A stretch of 34,669 nucleotides of DNA from positions 1 to 34,669 of IMG/VR virus record IMGVR_UViG_3300001473_000068. The stretch is one strand, 5' to 3'. This document shows, piece by piece, positions 23,187-28,840 of this stretch. This DNA is from a virus. The first letter of the stretch is position 1; each line of letters opens with the position of its first letter. The position numbers and the translations under genes were made by a program. The notes under the pieces were generated by a model. That model saw only the letters and a list, made by a program, of their open reading frames with translations, was not told the DNA's origin and ran no database searches.

Positions 23187-23949
23187 TTGCTGTATTCCTG
23201 CGTCGGTTCATGATCCGCTGCGTTGCGGCGGCTAGGCTGTGATCGTTCGGATCGGGATTGCGGTTTGCCGGAGAACCGCGCGGCATACGGCTTTGAGCGT
23301 TGAGTACCCAATTGCGCCACGTCGCAGACCAATCCAGCTTGGTTGCGCCGGCCCCAGATTTCGCCAGCCAGTAGTTTCGAAACTTTTCTTCTTCGAGGGC
23401 GATAGCCTGAGCGCTGAATCCATGATCGGCCGCGTATCGCCGTTCTTGTTCGGAAGCTTGCCAGTTTTCAGGGATGCGAGATCCCTTCTTCGCCTTCTTT
23501 TTGGAACTACCGTTAGGTAGTTCTTTTTCTTTCTTCTCTTCTCTTCTCTTCTCTGCTTCGGTTTTGCTTGAACCAATTGCTTCCGCTATCTTGTTGTTTT
23601 TCCTCACTTCACCCGATTTTTCACCACCCTTTCGACCTTGTGTCGCTCTCGTTTCGGACACGTCTCGGCGCAGTTTCGCCTCCCTTTTTGCGCGTGAGTT
23701 GGTGATGAAACCATCATGAAATTCAAGCTTCCCGCACTCTATGAGCGCGTCTGTGAGGGTCTGTGCCTTCCGCATTGAACAGCCCATGAGTCCGCTTAAA
23801 TGACGGTCGTCCCGGCGTGTTTCTCCACCGCGTGCGTAGACCAGATCCAATATGGTCGCATATGCGCCAATCAAATCGGGGCCGAGGCCCTGGATTGCGT
23901 CTAGGAAAGCAATAGGTTCGCGTTTGTACCAGTCTTGGCCCCGGTTCAT
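23095..23949 (-). CDS. DUF1376-like replication protein
   Basis: A 284-residue protein from the ATG at 23949, which overlaps the preceding stop (ATGA). Residues 8-75 ('WYKREPIAFLDAIQGLGPDL', 'LSGLMGCSMRKAQTLTDALI') form the winged-helix-like DUF1376 domain found in phage primosome components. A Lys/Glu/Arg/Ser-rich linker follows, and then a C-terminal helix block 'KLDWSATWRNWVLNAQSRMP' typical of DnaT- or O-like proteins. It probably opens the phage origin and loads host helicase. The linker is encoded by a run of four perfect pentanucleotides, a possible slippage site. Confidence 0.7.
   Translation of the reverse strand: MNRGQDWYKREPIAFLDAIQGLGPDLIGAYATILDLVYARGGETRRDDRHLSGLMGCSMRKAQTLTDALIECGKLEFHDGFITNSRAKREAKLRRDVSETRATQGRKGGEKSGEVRKNNKIAEAIGSSKTEAEKRREEKKEKELPNGSSKKKAKKGSRIPENWQASEQERRYAADHGFSAQAIALEEEKFRNYWLAKSGAGATKLDWSATWRNWVLNAQSRMPRGSPANRNPDPNDHSLAAATQRIMNRRRNTANGQNAEASPGCGRRDFGNVELLPTVAQNEF
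23534..23553 (-). repeat. Pentanucleotide microsatellite in the DUF1376-like gene
   Basis: Four perfect TTCTC units (GAGAA on the coding strand) lie within a longer pyrimidine tract at about 23513-23560. Gain or loss of one unit would shift the reading frame of the replication gene, since five is not a multiple of three. It encodes the Arg/Glu/Lys linker. Confidence 0.7.
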
Positions 23950-24509
23950 GTCATCCACCAAATGGTTTTTCCGGGGTCTGTCTTACGAATGGTTGCGCGC
24001 TTCTTGTGCCGGTTTTCCTCATACACCCGAGCACCATGAATGACCGTCGTATGGTCCTTGCCGATAAAGTCCCCGATCTGCGGGAATGAACACGGAGTGA
24101 GTTGCTTTGACCAGTAGAAGAAAGCCTGTCTGGCATGAGCTAATCGGGCCGTTCGTCTCTCTGATCTCAACTCCATTCGTGAAACACCGAAAACAGTGCA
24201 GATCCATTTGCAGATGTATTCCAGCCGGTGCTTGTTTCTCAGCTGCCGGTCGATGCGAGCCGAAATTTGCCTTGGCATGTCTCTTAAGATTTCGCGCTCG
24301 GCAATGTACCTTTCGATATGTTCCCTACGCTGCATTTCAGCGCGTTCCATCTTTGCCCTTAGCTCGGCTTCTTCCCGTTCTTTAAGTGTCTGCCGCCACT
24401 TGAATTGTTCGGTCTCTCGTTTTGATTGCTCCCGTTTCCTGCGCTGAGTGGCGATTGCCTGTTGTGTGACAGGATTGCGGTCTACATGGCTGTGGCGGGC
24501 TACAAACAT
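23946..24509 (-). CDS. Protein with a DnaA domain-IV-like DNA-binding C-terminus
   Basis: A 187-residue protein; the ATG at 24509 overlaps the VRR-NUC stop (TAATG) behind GGAGG. Residues about 25-75 form a charged coiled coil ('KREQSKRETEQFKWRQTLKE', 'ELRAKMERAEMQRREHIERY'). Residues about 98-165 match the DnaA helix-turn-helix, 'TVFGVSRMELRSERRTARLA' with 'IGDFIGKDHTTVIHGARVYE', including the D-H-T-T-V signature that reads DnaA boxes. The AAA+ motor of DnaA is absent. It probably marks the phage origin or competes with host DnaA, next to the replication protein. Confidence 0.85.
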   Translation of the reverse strand: MFVARHSHVDRNPVTQQAIATQRRKREQSKRETEQFKWRQTLKEREEAELRAKMERAEMQRREHIERYIAEREILRDMPRQISARIDRQLRNKHRLEYICKWICTVFGVSRMELRSERRTARLAHARQAFFYWSKQLTPCSFPQIGDFIGKDHTTVIHGARVYEENRHKKRATIRKTDPGKTIWWMT

Positions 24510-24832
24510 TATGCCGCTTGCCTCCTGACGATATTCCAACCCTCAAGAATTCTGATTGGCTCATCCCGGCCATACGAAGCCCGTGAAGGGATACGGTTGC
24601 GGGCGCATAGCTCATGGATATTGCGCTGTGCTGCCGACAATTTGCCGGTTGTCGGCTTGAGCTCTAAAAGCCCCAAGAAGTCCGGCCCGAACACAATCAA
24701 GTCGTGAAGCCCCGGTGTGAGTCCGTGCTGGCCGAATGCGCGGGCATTGGGAATTGTGGCAACCAATGTGTCTGGTCGGCCAAAGGCTTTCCAATGATCA
24801 ATGACGGCTTTGTGGATTTGGGCCTCCGTCAT
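24509..24832 (-). CDS. VRR-NUC domain nuclease
   Basis: A 107-residue protein from the ATG at 24832 that overlaps the upstream micro-gene stop (ATGA); the frame is open further, but that would read through the micro-gene. The fold shows 'TLVATIPNARAFGQHGLTPG', then 'LHDLIVFGPDFLGLLELKPT' with Asp44, Glu57 and Lys59 as the D...E-x-K nuclease core, then Gln69. Single-domain phage VRR-NUC proteins are thought to act as Holliday-junction or flap nucleases. It fits with the ERF and NinB recombination genes of the rightward operon. Confidence 0.85.
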   Translation of the reverse strand: MTEAQIHKAVIDHWKAFGRPDTLVATIPNARAFGQHGLTPGLHDLIVFGPDFLGLLELKPTTGKLSAAQRNIHELCARNRIPSRASYGRDEPIRILEGWNIVRRQAA

Positions 24833-24966
24833 ACGAACCGCACCCACAGCAGCAGGAAACCAATAGCCAGGATCAATGACAGCCAGCCTGTGAAGGTCCA
24901 CGCATCAGCAACGCCCTTTGCATGAACCAATTCCATCGGCGGCATGTCTTCGTCTGTATCGGTCAT
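24829..24966 (-). CDS. 45-residue single-TM micro-protein
   Basis: The frame from ATG 24966 to TGA at 24829 encodes an acidic N-terminus (MTDTDEDMPPMELVHAKG) and a hydrophobic helix at about residues 26-42 (GWLSLILAIGFLLLWVR). It begins 3 bases after the upstream stop and its stop overlaps the VRR-NUC start by ATGA, which strongly supports translation. The helix predicts N-outside or N-inside anchoring in the inner membrane. No function is recognised. Confidence 0.7.
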   Translation of the reverse strand: MTDTDEDMPPMELVHAKGVADAWTFTGWLSLILAIGFLLLWVRFV

Positions 24967-24969
24967 TGG

Positions 24970-25221
24970 CTATTCCACGCGCCAGATGCGCAAGCCGCCC
25001 TCGACATTCCGCGCCGAATATTTCCAGCCCGAACGCTGGCCATATGAGCGCGCATAGGCAGCGACGTTCCCAGCGCTATTTTCGCCTGGGAGGAATAGGC
25101 TGTCTCCAACCTCCATTTCGCTAAATGGGTATTTCTTCGCGGTTACGCTCGCCGGTAGGGGCACACCTTTTTCGATAACGTGATGCGTGACGGCTGCCAG
25201 TTTTGGTTGCGATTTAGCCAT
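24970..25221 (-). CDS. Small conserved phage protein (DUF7303-like)
   Basis: An 83-residue protein; ATG 25221 follows AAGGAGAATGATC. The pattern 'KYPFSEMEVGDSLFLPGENS', then 'AYARSYGQRSGWKYSARNVE' and 'GGLRIWRVE', is widespread in phage early regions and has no assigned role. The final strand W-R-V resembles small DNA-mimic or nucleic-acid binding folds, but that is only an impression. Confidence 0.7.
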   Translation of the reverse strand: MAKSQPKLAAVTHHVIEKGVPLPASVTAKKYPFSEMEVGDSLFLPGENSAGNVAAYARSYGQRSGWKYSARNVEGGLRIWRVE

Positions 25222-25252
25222 GATCATTCTCCTTGTTGAAATATGCGCTCAC

Positions 25253-25660
25253 TCAATCTCCGCTATCTCTGGTGCGATCCACTCCGCCAGTGACGCCGCG
25301 TATTCCCTCAATCGAAGGGCGATGGAAATCCGGGTCTTGGCGCTCAAGAAACGCAGCAATGCGGGCGGTCTTTTCGATGTATTCAGCATGGGCACGTCTG
25401 GCCTCCTTGAGTTGCGCCTGCTTCAAAGCCGCCATTTGATGGGCGCGGATCAGCGATGTTTCGCCGTACCAGACCTTTTTTGCTTTCGACCAAGACCAGC
25501 CAAGGTGGCGCGCCGCCGCCGTAATCCTTTGCTGGACCCTGCCGTGGGATTCAGGAAAAGCCTCCTGAATGAGTTCCGATGCCCGCGCTATGTCTGTTGC
25601 GTCTGTCATCTTTTCCTTGCCTGAATGACTTTCTCGTTTTGGGGACAAAAATTCCCGCAT
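25253..25660 (-). CDS. Small early protein with a predicted DNA-binding helix pair
   Basis: Two starts are possible: ATG 25660 (after AGGAG) gives 135 residues, ATG 25609 (after AAGGA) gives 118. The shorter form starts 'MTDATDIARASELIQEAFPE', which looks like a natural N-terminus. 'RITAAARHLGWSWSKAKKVW' resembles a helix-turn-helix common in alphaproteobacterial phage proteins. The middle is a coiled coil ('ALKQAQLKEARRAHAEYIEK'). It could be a regulator of the leftward operon. Confidence 0.6.
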   Translation of the reverse strand: MREFLSPKRESHSGKEKMTDATDIARASELIQEAFPESHGRVQQRITAAARHLGWSWSKAKKVWYGETSLIRAHQMAALKQAQLKEARRAHAEYIEKTARIAAFLERQDPDFHRPSIEGIRGVTGGVDRTRDSGD

Positions 25661-25723
25661 ATGTGAATTCTCCTGACCTATGTTGCTCTCAACGAACAAC
25701 ACAGGAAGGCACAGGAGATTTGG

Positions 25724-25987
25724 TTATGGGTCGGTATTCGGGAAGCTATGCTTGGTCGGCGCGCCTCCCCGGTACAATGCGAGATTTGGTGAAGCGGATT
25801 GCCGTCCGCTGGAAACCTCGAATGAATTAGATTGAGTTGAAAGAACCCCACCCCGCCGTTTGTCTGTGGCGTCCGCATGGGTGAGGCTGGCCCCGCAGTG
25901 CGTTTTCCTCGTTCGCACTGCGGGGCCAATTTTGTCTGCGGAGGGGCTATCGACCGTCCAAGGTCCGGGTGTGGGTGCCTTGGTCAT
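25724..25987 (-). CDS. Short protein with a TPGPW N-terminus, possibly decayed
   Basis: ATG 25987 overlaps the Cro-like stop (ATGA), giving 87 residues. The first residues, MTKAPTPGPWTVDSPSADK, match the 'TPGPW' module found in small phage Ead-type proteins and also in the 385-residue gene at 32315-33472. The rest is Ser/Thr/Arg-rich and unlike a folded domain, and is partly encoded by a 14-bp perfect hairpin. It may be a remnant, or a short N-terminal product whose downstream part was replaced by the antisense micro-gene and its terminator. Confidence 0.4.
   Translation of the reverse strand: MTKAPTPGPWTVDSPSADKIGPAVRTRKTHCGASLTHADATDKRRGGVLSTQSNSFEVSSGRQSASPNLALYRGGAPTKHSFPNTDP
25726..25830 (+). 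CDS. 34-residue basic micro-protein, antisense to the early operon
   Basis: ATG 25726 follows a clear ribosome site (ACAGGAG, 9-base spacer) and encodes MGRYSGSYAWSARLPGTM followed by an amphipathic basic helix, RDLVKRIAVRWKPRMN. It runs against the leftward operon and is followed 58 bases later by a strong hairpin with a T run in the same direction. A rightward promoter is not obvious. It could be a small regulator or host-acting peptide, but this is unproven. Confidence 0.4.
   Translation: MGRYSGSYAWSARLPGTMRDLVKRIAVRWKPRMN
25889..25933 (+). terminator. Strong rightward terminator, 14-bp perfect stem
   Basis: A perfect 14-bp inverted repeat (25889-25902 with 25914-25927, 11-base loop) is followed rightward by AATTTTG. 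Leftward there is no T run. It fits termination of the antisense micro-gene transcript before it reaches the Cro-like gene, and it lies inside the weak frame at 25724-25987. Confidence 0.65.
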
Positions 25988-26217
25988 TCTGCGGCCTCGG
26001 TTGGTGCTTTCTGGCCCCACACTTCCGGAGATACGGACACTCCGTCACGCTCCAAGATTGCCGTGTGCTGCAGATAGTATCGTGGGGGAATTTCCTTTCG
26101 CCGGATCCAGCTATTCACGTTCCCTACGGTTTGCCCGAACCGTTCTGCGACATCGCGCGCCCTACCGTAGTGCCGCACAATTTCTGCCACTGTTTTGAGT
26201 TCAATCGCTTTGGTCAT
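25984..26217 (-). CDS. Cro-like small DNA-binding regulator
   Basis: A 77-residue protein from ATG 26217. 'AEIVRHYGRARDVAERFGQT' followed by 'VGNVNSWIRRKEIPPRYY' is a small helix-turn-helix of the Cro/YdaS type, and 'SPEVWGQKAP' near the end is typical of phage Cro-like proteins. It is the first gene of the leftward operon, divergent from the XRE repressor, with operators between. The promoter (TTGACA-17-TATAAA) predicts a transcript beginning at the ATG itself, so the mRNA is probably leaderless. The frame is open to 26268, but the extra residues would cover the promoter. Confidence 0.8.
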   Translation of the reverse strand: MTKAIELKTVAEIVRHYGRARDVAERFGQTVGNVNSWIRRKEIPPRYYLQHTAILERDGVSVSPEVWGQKAPTEAAE

Positions 26218-26223
26218 GCCAAT

Positions 26224-26274
26224 TTTATAAGCAATATGCTTATTATTGTCAATAAGCAAAACGCTCATGGATAG
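26224..26274. promoter_or_regulatory. Immunity control region: divergent promoters with operators O1 and O2
   Basis: Leftward: TTGACA (26252-26247), 17-base spacer, TATAAA (26229-26224). The spacer holds operator O1, ATAAGCAATATGCTTAT (26227-26243), a perfect 6+6 palindrome. Rightward: TTGTCA (26246-26251), 17 bases, GGATAG (26269-26274, weak). The spacer is exactly O2, ATAAGCAAAACGCTCAT (26252-26268), an imperfect copy. The same 17-bp site occurs twice more at 27241-27289. O1 should shut the early leftward promoter and O2 should set repressor level. Confidence 0.8.
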
Positions 26275-26305
26275 CTAGCTGGGAAAATTGCAGTATTTGG
26301 CTACC

Positions 26306-26602
26306 ATGATTCCGACCGGAAACAGCGCCGATGACATCAGGCAGCGACTTGTGTTGCTCCGCATCGCGTGCGTGGGCAACGAGCGCGGCGATCAAGCAAA
26401 ATTCGCTGCGGCCTCAGGCATTACTCCAAGCGAGTGGGGCAACCACGAGCACGGCAAGTCGCTTTCAGTTAGAAAGGCGATGATTCTCAGAAACCGGTGG
26501 AGGGTTACCCTTGACTGGATTTACTGTGGAGACCAGAGTTCGTTGCCGTTTGAACTCCAGACTCGTTTGGTCGAAGTTTCGGAGCAGATGAAAACGGCGT
26601 GA
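26306..26602 (+). CDS. XRE-family repressor candidate (CI-like, short)
   Basis: A 98-residue protein with an XRE-type helix-turn-helix ('IRQRLVLLRIACVGNERGDQ', 'KFAAASGITPSEWGNHEHGK', 'SLSVRKAMILRNRWRVTLDW'). It is divergent from the Cro-like gene with operators between, the position of a CI gene. It lacks the C-terminal LexA/S24 peptidase domain, so it would not be self-cleaved in an SOS response. The ATG at 26306 has no ribosome site; a TTG at 26288 after GGGA is an alternative. Its 3' end overlaps a convergent gene by 98 bases. Confidence 0.7.
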   Translation: MIPTGNSADDIRQRLVLLRIACVGNERGDQAKFAAASGITPSEWGNHEHGKSLSVRKAMILRNRWRVTLDWIYCGDQSSLPFELQTRLVEVSEQMKTA

Positions 26603-26798
26603 TATTGCTGACTTCGTTTGGCTGCTTGATATCCGTGGGCTTGTAAATGCCCATAATACTGTGAGCCAGATTTAGTACGCGGATCGCATCTTCTCGATCC
26701 TCTGGAAGCATACCAACGACGCCGCACGCAATTCTATTTATGATTATGTCACTGGTTTTATTATCTAACGGAGAATGTCTCAAAACGCACTCCTGCAT
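26505..26798 (-). CDS. Hypothetical protein convergent with the repressor gene
   Basis: ATG 26798 (97 residues) is preferred over an upstream TTG at 26858. The core 'DNKTSDIIINRIACGVVGML', then 'PEDREDAIRVLNLAHSIMGI', is clearly protein-like and helical; the C-terminal third is Ser/Asn/Pro-rich and overlaps the repressor gene on the other strand for 98 bases. Leftward transcription of it would produce RNA antisense to the end of the repressor mRNA, which could lower repressor synthesis. No family is recognised. Confidence 0.5.
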   Translation of the reverse strand: MQECVLRHSPLDNKTSDIIINRIACGVVGMLPEDREDAIRVLNLAHSIMGIYKPTDIKQPNEVSNITPFSSAPKLRPNESGVQTATNSGLHSKSSQG

Positions 26799-26879
26799 AT
26801 CCTGGTGAGCCCTACCCAAGAAGAAGTGTACGGTTTGACAATACCGCTTACAACCCAAAACAGTTAACCCAAGAGCGGG

Positions 26880-27235
26880 TTTTCTGTATTCTCAATGCGT
26901 TCAATCCTTAGGCAACGACGCAGTAATCCCTAGCCAACCAGAAGTGATCTGGCTGCCGGATTACTGCGCGGTATTCTCAATTGCGACGCACCTTGAGGTT
27001 TCCGCATGCATCCACGCTGGACCATATGACGGTCCATAGCACCACGCGCTTCATGATGTGACTTCTATTGGCCGGTGAAGCCTCAGGCGTCGGGATCACA
27101 CTCCCGTATCGGTTACGCCTTCCCTCTGGTTATCTTGCGGTCCAGCCCGCGATGCGCTCCCAGTCTCCCGATACAAACCGCCAATGCGACCACCAGCGCA
27201 CCCGGACATTGACGCGGTTTTGGTATCACAAAACA
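26880..27235. other. Gene-poor structured stretch between the immunity genes and the rightward operon
   Basis: No credible gene is present in these 356 bases. Several strong inverted repeats are: CGCAGTAATCC/GGATTACTGCG (11 bp) with AGCCA/TGGCT nested inside (about 26919-26968); TGGACC/GGTCCA near 27018-27036; CGGGA/TCCCG near 27090-27106; GTATCGG/CCGATAC spanning about 27106-27175 around GCGG/CCGC. A 13-14-base direct repeat (TATTCTCAATGCG and TATTCTCAATTGCG) begins near 26887 and 26972. It could be a small RNA, a structured leader of the leftward gene at 26798, or an origin. Strand is not settled. Confidence 0.45.
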
Positions 27236-27240
27236 TTTTT

Positions 27241-27294
27241 ATAAGCAATATGCTCATTTTTAGTGTTGTAAACTAAGCAATTTGCTTATATATT
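27241..27294 (+). promoter_or_regulatory. Rightward early promoter with operators O3 and O4
   Basis: TTGTAA (27266-27271), 17 bases, TATATT (27289-27294) form a good promoter for the operon starting at 27318. Operator O4, CTAAGCAATTTGCTTAT (27273-27289), fills the spacer. O3, ATAAGCAATATGCTCAT, lies at 27241-27257. Leftward over O3 a TATAAA box (27243-27238) is placed exactly as in the 26224 promoter, but its -35 (ACACTA) is poor, so leftward activity would be weak. Confidence 0.8.
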
Positions 27295-27317
27295 AACCTC
27301 ACAAGACGGAGGTTGAT

Positions 27318-27656
27318 ATGCACACCATCAAGACAAAAGTCCCATACATCGGCGAAGACGAAGTGCTGCAGATCATCGTGAGCAACACGGGTGATCGCTA
27401 CATTGAAGAGTCCGACTTTCTGGCCAAGACCTACGCCACGAAAGCCGACGTGCTGCCGCTCCTGAATGACGAAGCGCAGCGGGTTATCCGGTTCGATTTC
27501 CAGACCTTGAAAGGCGAGGACATCACCGAAGAGTTGGCCCAAGCCTATCTGGACGGTCAACAGCCCTACACATGGGATGAAAGCACCCTCCCCGATTACG
27601 TGAAGAAATCGCAGGCATGGGAAGACCACTGCGAAGACCATGGGGTGGCGGCATGA
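27318..27656 (+). CDS. First gene of the rightward operon, hypothetical
   Basis: A 112-residue acidic protein with an excellent start (CGGAGGTTGAT before ATG) directly downstream of the operator-controlled promoter. Visible stretches are 'DEVLQIIVSNTGDRYIEESD' and 'LNDEAQRVIRFDFQTLKGED'. Its composition (many Asp/Glu) and first position suggest a strongly expressed early phage protein such as a host-directed inhibitor, but no family is recognised. Confidence 0.75.
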   Translation: MHTIKTKVPYIGEDEVLQIIVSNTGDRYIEESDFLAKTYATKADVLPLLNDEAQRVIRFDFQTLKGEDITEELAQAYLDGQQPYTWDESTLPDYVKKSQAWEDHCEDHGVAA

Positions 27657-27835
27657 TGGACCACACAGCCCGCAACAATCCCGACCTTCGTGGCCGTGAA
27701 GCCTATGAAGCAGATTGCGCCATCCAACCAAACTATCACGACGGAACACCACGCAAGACATGGGACGAACTGGATTCGCTTTGTCAGTGGTCCTGGGGCC
27801 GTCCGCCCCACAACTCAAACACAGGGGGAAAGTAG
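27653..27835 (+). CDS. Hypothetical 60-residue early protein
   Basis: The ATG at 27653 overlaps the preceding stop (ATGATGG), with the next codon also ATG. The product is polar and Trp/Asp-rich ('MMDHTARNNPDLRGREAYEA', 'TPRKTWDELDSLCQWSWGRP'). No domain is recognised. Coupled translation and compact spacing support it. Confidence 0.6.
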   Translation: MMDHTARNNPDLRGREAYEADCAIQPNYHDGTPRKTWDELDSLCQWSWGRPPHNSNTGGK

Positions 27836-28117
27836 ATGTTGAAGAGTCACAAACGACACAGCGCGGCCACCAAGCATGCTGGCGGGTTGCCGATTCTGCA
27901 AATCTCCACCCGCAGCGGCACCCTGTACGTAACCGGCTTTGGTGACGATGTTGACACTCAATTGACCCGCCTGACGGTGTTGACTGGTGATGGTCGGAAG
28001 CACGCGGGGACGATCACTCTCGGCCACCTGAATCGCCTTGGAAATGCAAATCACGCAACCCCTGCTCAGGGGTGGACGATGGATCATGCAGACGCGTTCC
28101 CTAGGTCATCGTCATGA
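27836..28117 (+). CDS. Hypothetical early protein
   Basis: A 93-residue protein starting one base after the previous stop, with a G-rich ribosome site (GGGGGAAAG). It is basic and beta-rich at the start ('GGLPILQISTRSGTLYVTGF') and Ser-rich at the end. No family is recognised. Confidence 0.6.
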   Translation: MLKSHKRHSAATKHAGGLPILQISTRSGTLYVTGFGDDVDTQLTRLTVLTGDGRKHAGTITLGHLNRLGNANHATPAQGWTMDHADAFPRSSS

Positions 28118-28302
28118 AAAAAAGGGCCGTCGGAGAATACCAGATTGAGGGAACGGTGGAAATCGAAGTCCCGAAAGGTTGGTCGGATAATCAAATCGAA
28201 CGGCAGATGCGTCGAGAGGTTCAAAAACATGCTGGCGCATATTCAGCCGACATCACCTTTGTTCGGGTGACCGCAATTGAAAACAACAACGGTGGGTTCT
28301 GA
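28114..28302 (+). CDS. Hypothetical 62-residue early protein
   Basis: ATG 28114 overlaps the preceding stop (ATGA). The sequence alternates strand-helix-strand: 'GEYQIEGTVEIEVPKGWSDN', 'QIERQMRREVQKHAG', 'DITFVRVTAIE', like a small RNA- or protein-binding alpha/beta fold. The function is unknown. The next start overlaps its stop by one base (TGATG). Confidence 0.65.
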   Translation: MKKRAVGEYQIEGTVEIEVPKGWSDNQIERQMRREVQKHAGAYSADITFVRVTAIENNNGGF

Positions 28303-28508
28303 TGACACAAGCAAGTATTTGGATGCAGACGGCCATCCGCTTGGGGTGGAGGTATTCGGCTGCGCACGACGGATTCATCAGCGAAAATCACCGAAACGGG
28401 CCCGAGTGGGCTGACTACGTTGTGCGGCGGACGGCAGAAGATGCTTGTTTTCTTGATGGCGTCGAAACTGTGGCCGACGCCCTCCTTTCCGAGCGGGAGG
28501 GGAAGTGA
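28302..28508 (+). CDS. Hypothetical 68-residue early protein ending in ALLSEREGK
   Basis: A helical protein ('IWMQTAIRLGWRYSAAHDGF'). Its last residues, D-A-L-L-S-E-R-E-G-K, and the DNA encoding them are identical to the end of the gene at 28837-29013, through a 33-bp direct repeat. The stop overlaps the next start (TGATG). No family is recognised. Confidence 0.65.
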   Translation: MTQASIWMQTAIRLGWRYSAAHDGFISENHRNGPEWADYVVRRTAEDACFLDGVETVADALLSEREGK

Positions 28509-28510
28509 TG
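28478..28510 (+). repeat. 33-bp direct repeat, copy 1, at a gene junction
   Basis: Identical to 28983-29015. The repeat covers the last codons of one gene, a hairpin (CCCTCC/GGAGGG), the ribosome site of the next gene and its overlapping TGATG. The ribosome site is the 3' arm of the hairpin, so folding would limit re-initiation. Confidence 0.85.
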
Positions 28511-28840
28511 GTGGCCCCGCTTGAAGATGTTGAAGCCCTGTTTGAGGCAGTGAAGCTCCTACGCACGGAGCGTCGGAAAATGGCGAAGCTTTCGGAGCGA
28601 GCAAGGAACGCCGATCACAGTAAAGCGCAAAAGACCACCGTTGACCTGAATTGGCAGGCGTTTCACGTCAATCGGCTTGAACATGCCGCCCATGCGGCGG
28701 CGGTCAATTGTGGCTTGGCTAATCTCCGTGAACCGGCGGATTACCGCCCCTACAGCGTAAAGCTGACTGGATTTCATGAATACGAGGTCGTGCCGCCAAA
28801 ACCCCGCGCCCTCATCGACGAGAGGGAGGTGACAACATGA
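28508..28840 (+). CDS. Hypothetical early protein with helical N-terminus
   Basis: A 110-residue protein; ATG 28508 overlaps the preceding stop (TGATG). The N-terminal part is a charged helix ('DVEALFEAVKLLRTERRKMA'). A His/Ala-rich helix ('NRLEHAAHAAAVNCGLANLR') and a short Pro-rich end follow. No family is recognised; its stop overlaps the next start by ATGA. Confidence 0.65.
   Translation: MVAPLEDVEALFEAVKLLRTERRKMAKLSERARNADHSKAQKTTVDLNWQAFHVNRLEHAAHAAAVNCGLANLREPADYRPYSVKLTGFHEYEVVPPKPRALIDEREVTT

Noticed and set aside
27273-27818. 181-codon leftward frame opposite the first rightward-operon genes
   Set aside because: It would read through the operator-promoter region and is opposite genes with excellent starts; it is a shadow frame.
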